Origin: Thermoanaerobaculia bacterium
GTDB taxonomy: Bacteria > Acidobacteriota > Thermoanaerobaculia > Multivoradales > UBA5704
Reading direction: 5' to 3'
Assembly: GCA_030150965.1 (NCBI GenBank)
Contig: JASLEW010000040.1
Location: 1-6,016 of the forward strand
Length of the DNA stretch: 6,016 bases
The notes under the pieces were generated by a model. It was not told the DNA's origin, did not search any database, and worked only from the letters and a program-made list of their open reading frames with translations. This document shows, piece after piece, positions 4,362-6,016 of this stretch (its first letter is position 1; the number at the start of each line of letters is the position of its first letter). Made by a program: the position numbers and the translations under genes.

Positions 4362-6016
4362 ACGGCGCGGGCAATCCGGAAGCGCCGGAGGCGCCGGCAG
4401 CGGGCGCGGCGGCGGTGCTCGCCGGCGATCCTCCGGCGGGGGAGGACCGGCTGCCGCTCGCGCCGCTGCACTCCTGGCTCCTCTTCCAGTCCCTGCACCG
4501 TCCCGAGCCGGCGGCCTTCGCCGCGCAGTGGACCTGCATCCTGGCAGGCCCGCTCGACGCCGGGCTGTTCGACCGCGCCTGGCAGATGGCGGCCGGCCGC
4601 CATCCGGCGCTCCGCACCCGCTTCGCCTGGGAGGAGGTCGAGGAGCCGGTGCGGATCGTCGGTCCCAGCTCCCAGGCGACGGCGGCGGTCGAGCACCGGC
4701 AGGCGCCGGGGGAGATGCCGCGCGACACGGAGCAGTGGCTGGCCGCGGAGCGGCTCCACGCCTTCGACCTCGGCCGTGCGCCGCTCGTCCGCGCCCTGCT
4801 GATCCGCGTCGCCGAGCGGCGGCACCGGCTGATCGTGACCGGGCATCTCCTGGTGGCCGACGGCGCGTCCCTGGAGCGGCTGGCCGGCGAGGCGCTGGAA
4901 ACCTACGGCGCTCTGCGCGACGGCCGCCCGCCGCGGCCCGCGCCGCCGCCCGCCGGCCGCGGCCTCGCCGCCGTCGAGGAGGAGCAGCCTCTCGATCTCG
5001 ACCTCGATCTGGACGCGGCCGAGGCGTTCTGGCGCGAGCGGCTGCGCGGCTTCACCGAGCCCCTGGCGCTGCCCGGCGATCCGCCGGCTCCCGCGGCGGC
5101 CCCGGCAGCCTCAGCGGCTCCAGCTGCCTCAGCTGTCCCAGCCCCAGCTGCCCCGGCAACCCCAGGGGCCCTGGCGGCCTCAGCTGCCTCAGCTGTCCCG
5201 CCAGTCCCGGAGATCGCCGGTGGGACGGGCTGGCGCCAGGCAACGCTGACGCCGCGGGCCGCCGCGGCGCTGCACGGCTTCGCGGCGCGGCATGGCCTGA
5301 CCCTGGAGAGCGTGGCGCAGGGGGCCTGGGCGCTCCTCCTCGGGCGGTGGACCGGACGCGACGAGGCGGTCTTCGGCGCCGTCGTGCGCGGCGCGCCCGA
5401 GCCGTGGGGCGGCCCGGCCGGCGGCACCGTGCCGGTGCGCTGCGCCCTGCCCGAAGCGGCGGAGGTGACGGCCTGGCTGGCCGAGCTCCAGGAGCAGCAG
5501 GAGGCGGCGAGGGCCTTCGCGCGGGTGCCGCCGCCGCACCTCCAGGCATGGAGCGAGCTGCCGCCCGGCACCGAGCTGTACGAGACCCTGCTCAGCTTCC
5601 GCCGTCCCGTCCCGCTGCCCGCGGCCGGCAGCGTCGAGGCGCTCGCGCCGCGCGTCCTGCCGCGCGGCGGCCCGGCGCTGTCGCTGGACGTCGCCGCACC
5701 GCCGGAGGGCGGGATCGTGATCCAGCTACTGTTCGATCGCGGCCGGGTCGCGCCGCTGACCGCCGCCTGGCTGCTGGCACAGATGGAGCGGCTTCTCGGC
5801 AGCCTGGCCGCGGGCCCCGCTGCGGACGGCGCAGAGGGCACGCGGGCCCCCAGCGCTCTCCACGCCTCCCGCCCCCCCGGCCCCCGATGGACATTGGGCC
5901 GGATTCCGCTCCTCTCCGCCGCCGAGCGCCACGAGCTGCTGCACGAGCGGCGGGACGCCGGGGAGCCGGAGCACGAGCGGCGGGATGCCGGGGAGCAGGA
6001 GGCGGCCGGTCCGCGA
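4358..6016 (+). CDS. NRPS subunit, 3'-partial: degenerate C domain, then linker to an A domain
   Basis: Second peptide synthetase of the operon; 553 codons from GTG 4358 with no stop before the window edge. Residues 1-30 are an E/A/P/G-rich leader with no recognisable docking (COM) helix. Residues about 31-485 are a C-domain fold, and about 486-553 are a linker whose RIPLLSAAERHELL segment (from about 5902) matches the C-to-A linker of the upstream protein (PLLAPAERQQLL), so an A domain should follow outside the window. C2 is intact (GRHPALRTRF, 4595-4624), but C1, C3 and C5 are damaged. Inserts: LDLDLDLD (4991-5014), an A/P/S-rich run of about 50 residues (5081-5230), and a duplicated HERRDAGE unit near the end. 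The late C-domain segment (AWSELPPGTELYETLLSF) is still recognisable. Codon use is like the upstream gene. NRPS identity is certain; whether this C domain works is doubtful. Confidence 0.93.
   Translation, partial: MNGAGNPEAPEAPAAGAAAVLAGDPPAGEDRLPLAPLHSWLLFQSLHRPEPAAFAAQWTCILAGPLDAGLFDRAWQMAAGRHPALRTRFAWEEVEEPVRIVGPSSQATAAVEHRQAPGEMPRDTEQWLAAERLHAFDLGRAPLVRALLIRVAERRHRLIVTGHLLVADGASLERLAGEALETYGALRDGRPPRPAPPPAGRGLAAVEEEQPLDLDLDLDAAEAFWRERLRGFTEPLALPGDPPAPAAAPAASAAPAASAVPAPAAPATPGALAASAASAVPPVPEIAGGTGWRQATLTPRAAAALHGFAARHGLTLESVAQGAWALLLGRWTGRDEAVFGAVVRGAPEPWGGPAGGTVPVRCALPEAAEVTAWLAELQEQQEAARAFARVPPPHLQAWSELPPGTELYETLLSFRRPVPLPAAGSVEALAPRVLPRGGPALSLDVAAPPEGGIVIQLLFDRGRVAPLTAAWLLAQMERLLGSLAAGPAADGAEGTRAPSALHASRPPGPRWTLGRIPLLSAAERHELLHERRDAGEPEHERRDAGEQEAAGPR
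4448..5810 (+). other. Degenerate condensation domain lacking the catalytic His
   Basis: Aligned with the intact C domain of the upstream gene, THHHAILDGWS becomes TGHLLVADGAS (4838-4870). The first His of HHxxxDG is kept (4844), the second, catalytic one is Leu (4847), and Asp-Gly are kept (4859-4864). The opening motif is APLHSWLLF instead of SPLQQGMLF (from 4460). The VGLFVNTLPVR motif is shortened by about six residues to GGTVPVR (about 5420-5440). Three lesions in three separate motifs argue for lost condensation activity rather than one tolerated change. A one-residue gap could instead pair the surviving His with the catalytic site, but would disturb its spacing to the Asp. Long near-identical DNA patches shared with the upstream C domain show the two are paralogs. 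Confidence 0.82.
5081..5230 (+). repeat. Ala/Pro/Ser-rich insert with a 19-bp direct repeat, 60-bp period
   Basis: CAGCTGCCTCAGCTGTCCC occurs exactly at 5121-5139 and 5181-5199, 60 bp (20 codons) apart, within a pyrimidine-leaning stretch of shorter CAGCTGCC-like units. It encodes about 50 residues such as AASAAPAASAVPAPAA between ALPGD and WRQATLT, where the upstream paralogous C domain has only about a dozen. It looks like a minisatellite expanded in a surface loop. Confidence 0.8.
5941..6000 (+). repeat. 30-bp tandem duplication in the C-to-A linker
   Basis: Bases 5941-5970 and 5971-6000 are adjacent copies differing only at 5956/5986 (C/T) and 5967/5997 (C/A), so 28 of 30 match. Each encodes a ten-residue HERRDAGE(P/Q)E unit, a charged linker segment following RIPLLSAAERHELL. 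The close identity indicates a recent in-frame slippage or duplication. Further copies may continue beyond the window. Confidence 0.85.

Noticed and set aside
3848..4846. Long minus-strand open frame (332 codons)
   Set aside because: It lies antisense to NRPS motifs, has R/P/G-rich composition typical of GC-rich shadow frames, and shows no recognisable domain.
5121..5199. CRISPR-like repeat
   Set aside because: There are only two 19-bp copies, inside a coding low-complexity insert, and no spacer array or cas genes.
4903..5841. Long minus-strand open frame (312 codons)
   Set aside because: It is antisense to the second C domain, S/R/A/P-rich, with no family motif; the + strand carries clear NRPS sequence.

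Overview
The window is a piece of a nonribosomal peptide synthetase (NRPS) gene cluster. It is very GC-rich (well above 70% by eye) and is coding on the + strand from end to end, with no intergenic DNA. The host is a high-GC bacterium. Myxobacteria, acidobacteria and actinomycetes all fit, and nothing here decides between them. No rRNA, tRNA, CRISPR, transposase or attachment site was seen.

Layout. Bases 1-4361 are the 3' part of a large NRPS gene whose start lies upstream. It encodes an A/P/G/S-rich linker, an epimerization (E) domain with all its main motifs (about 165-1600), a condensation (C) domain with an intact HHxxxDG motif (about 1683-3130), and then a badly eroded adenylation (A) domain that ends at a stop codon with no carrier protein after it (about 3265-4358). 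A second NRPS gene starts at a GTG at 4358, overlapping the stop by four bases (GTGA) behind a strong Shine-Dalgarno sequence. It stays open for 553 codons to the window end. It encodes a second, degenerate C domain and then a C-to-A linker, so an A domain is expected just beyond the window.

How the parts relate. The E domain followed by a C domain implies that a D-configured residue is passed to the next step. The next module looks broken on both sides of the gene junction: the A domain lacks a recognisable core (A3, A5 and A8-A10), and the following C domain has Leu where the catalytic His should be. One reading is simple decay. Another is that the intact C domain of the first protein and the expected A-PCP of the second make one composite split module, with the dead A and dead C between them. 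This hypothesis depends on sequence outside the window.

A second theme is low-complexity, in-frame insertions (A/P/G-rich or Q/G/E-rich, partly tandem repeats with a 9-bp period) in almost every linker and in several domain loops, including the ATP-binding loop of the A domain.
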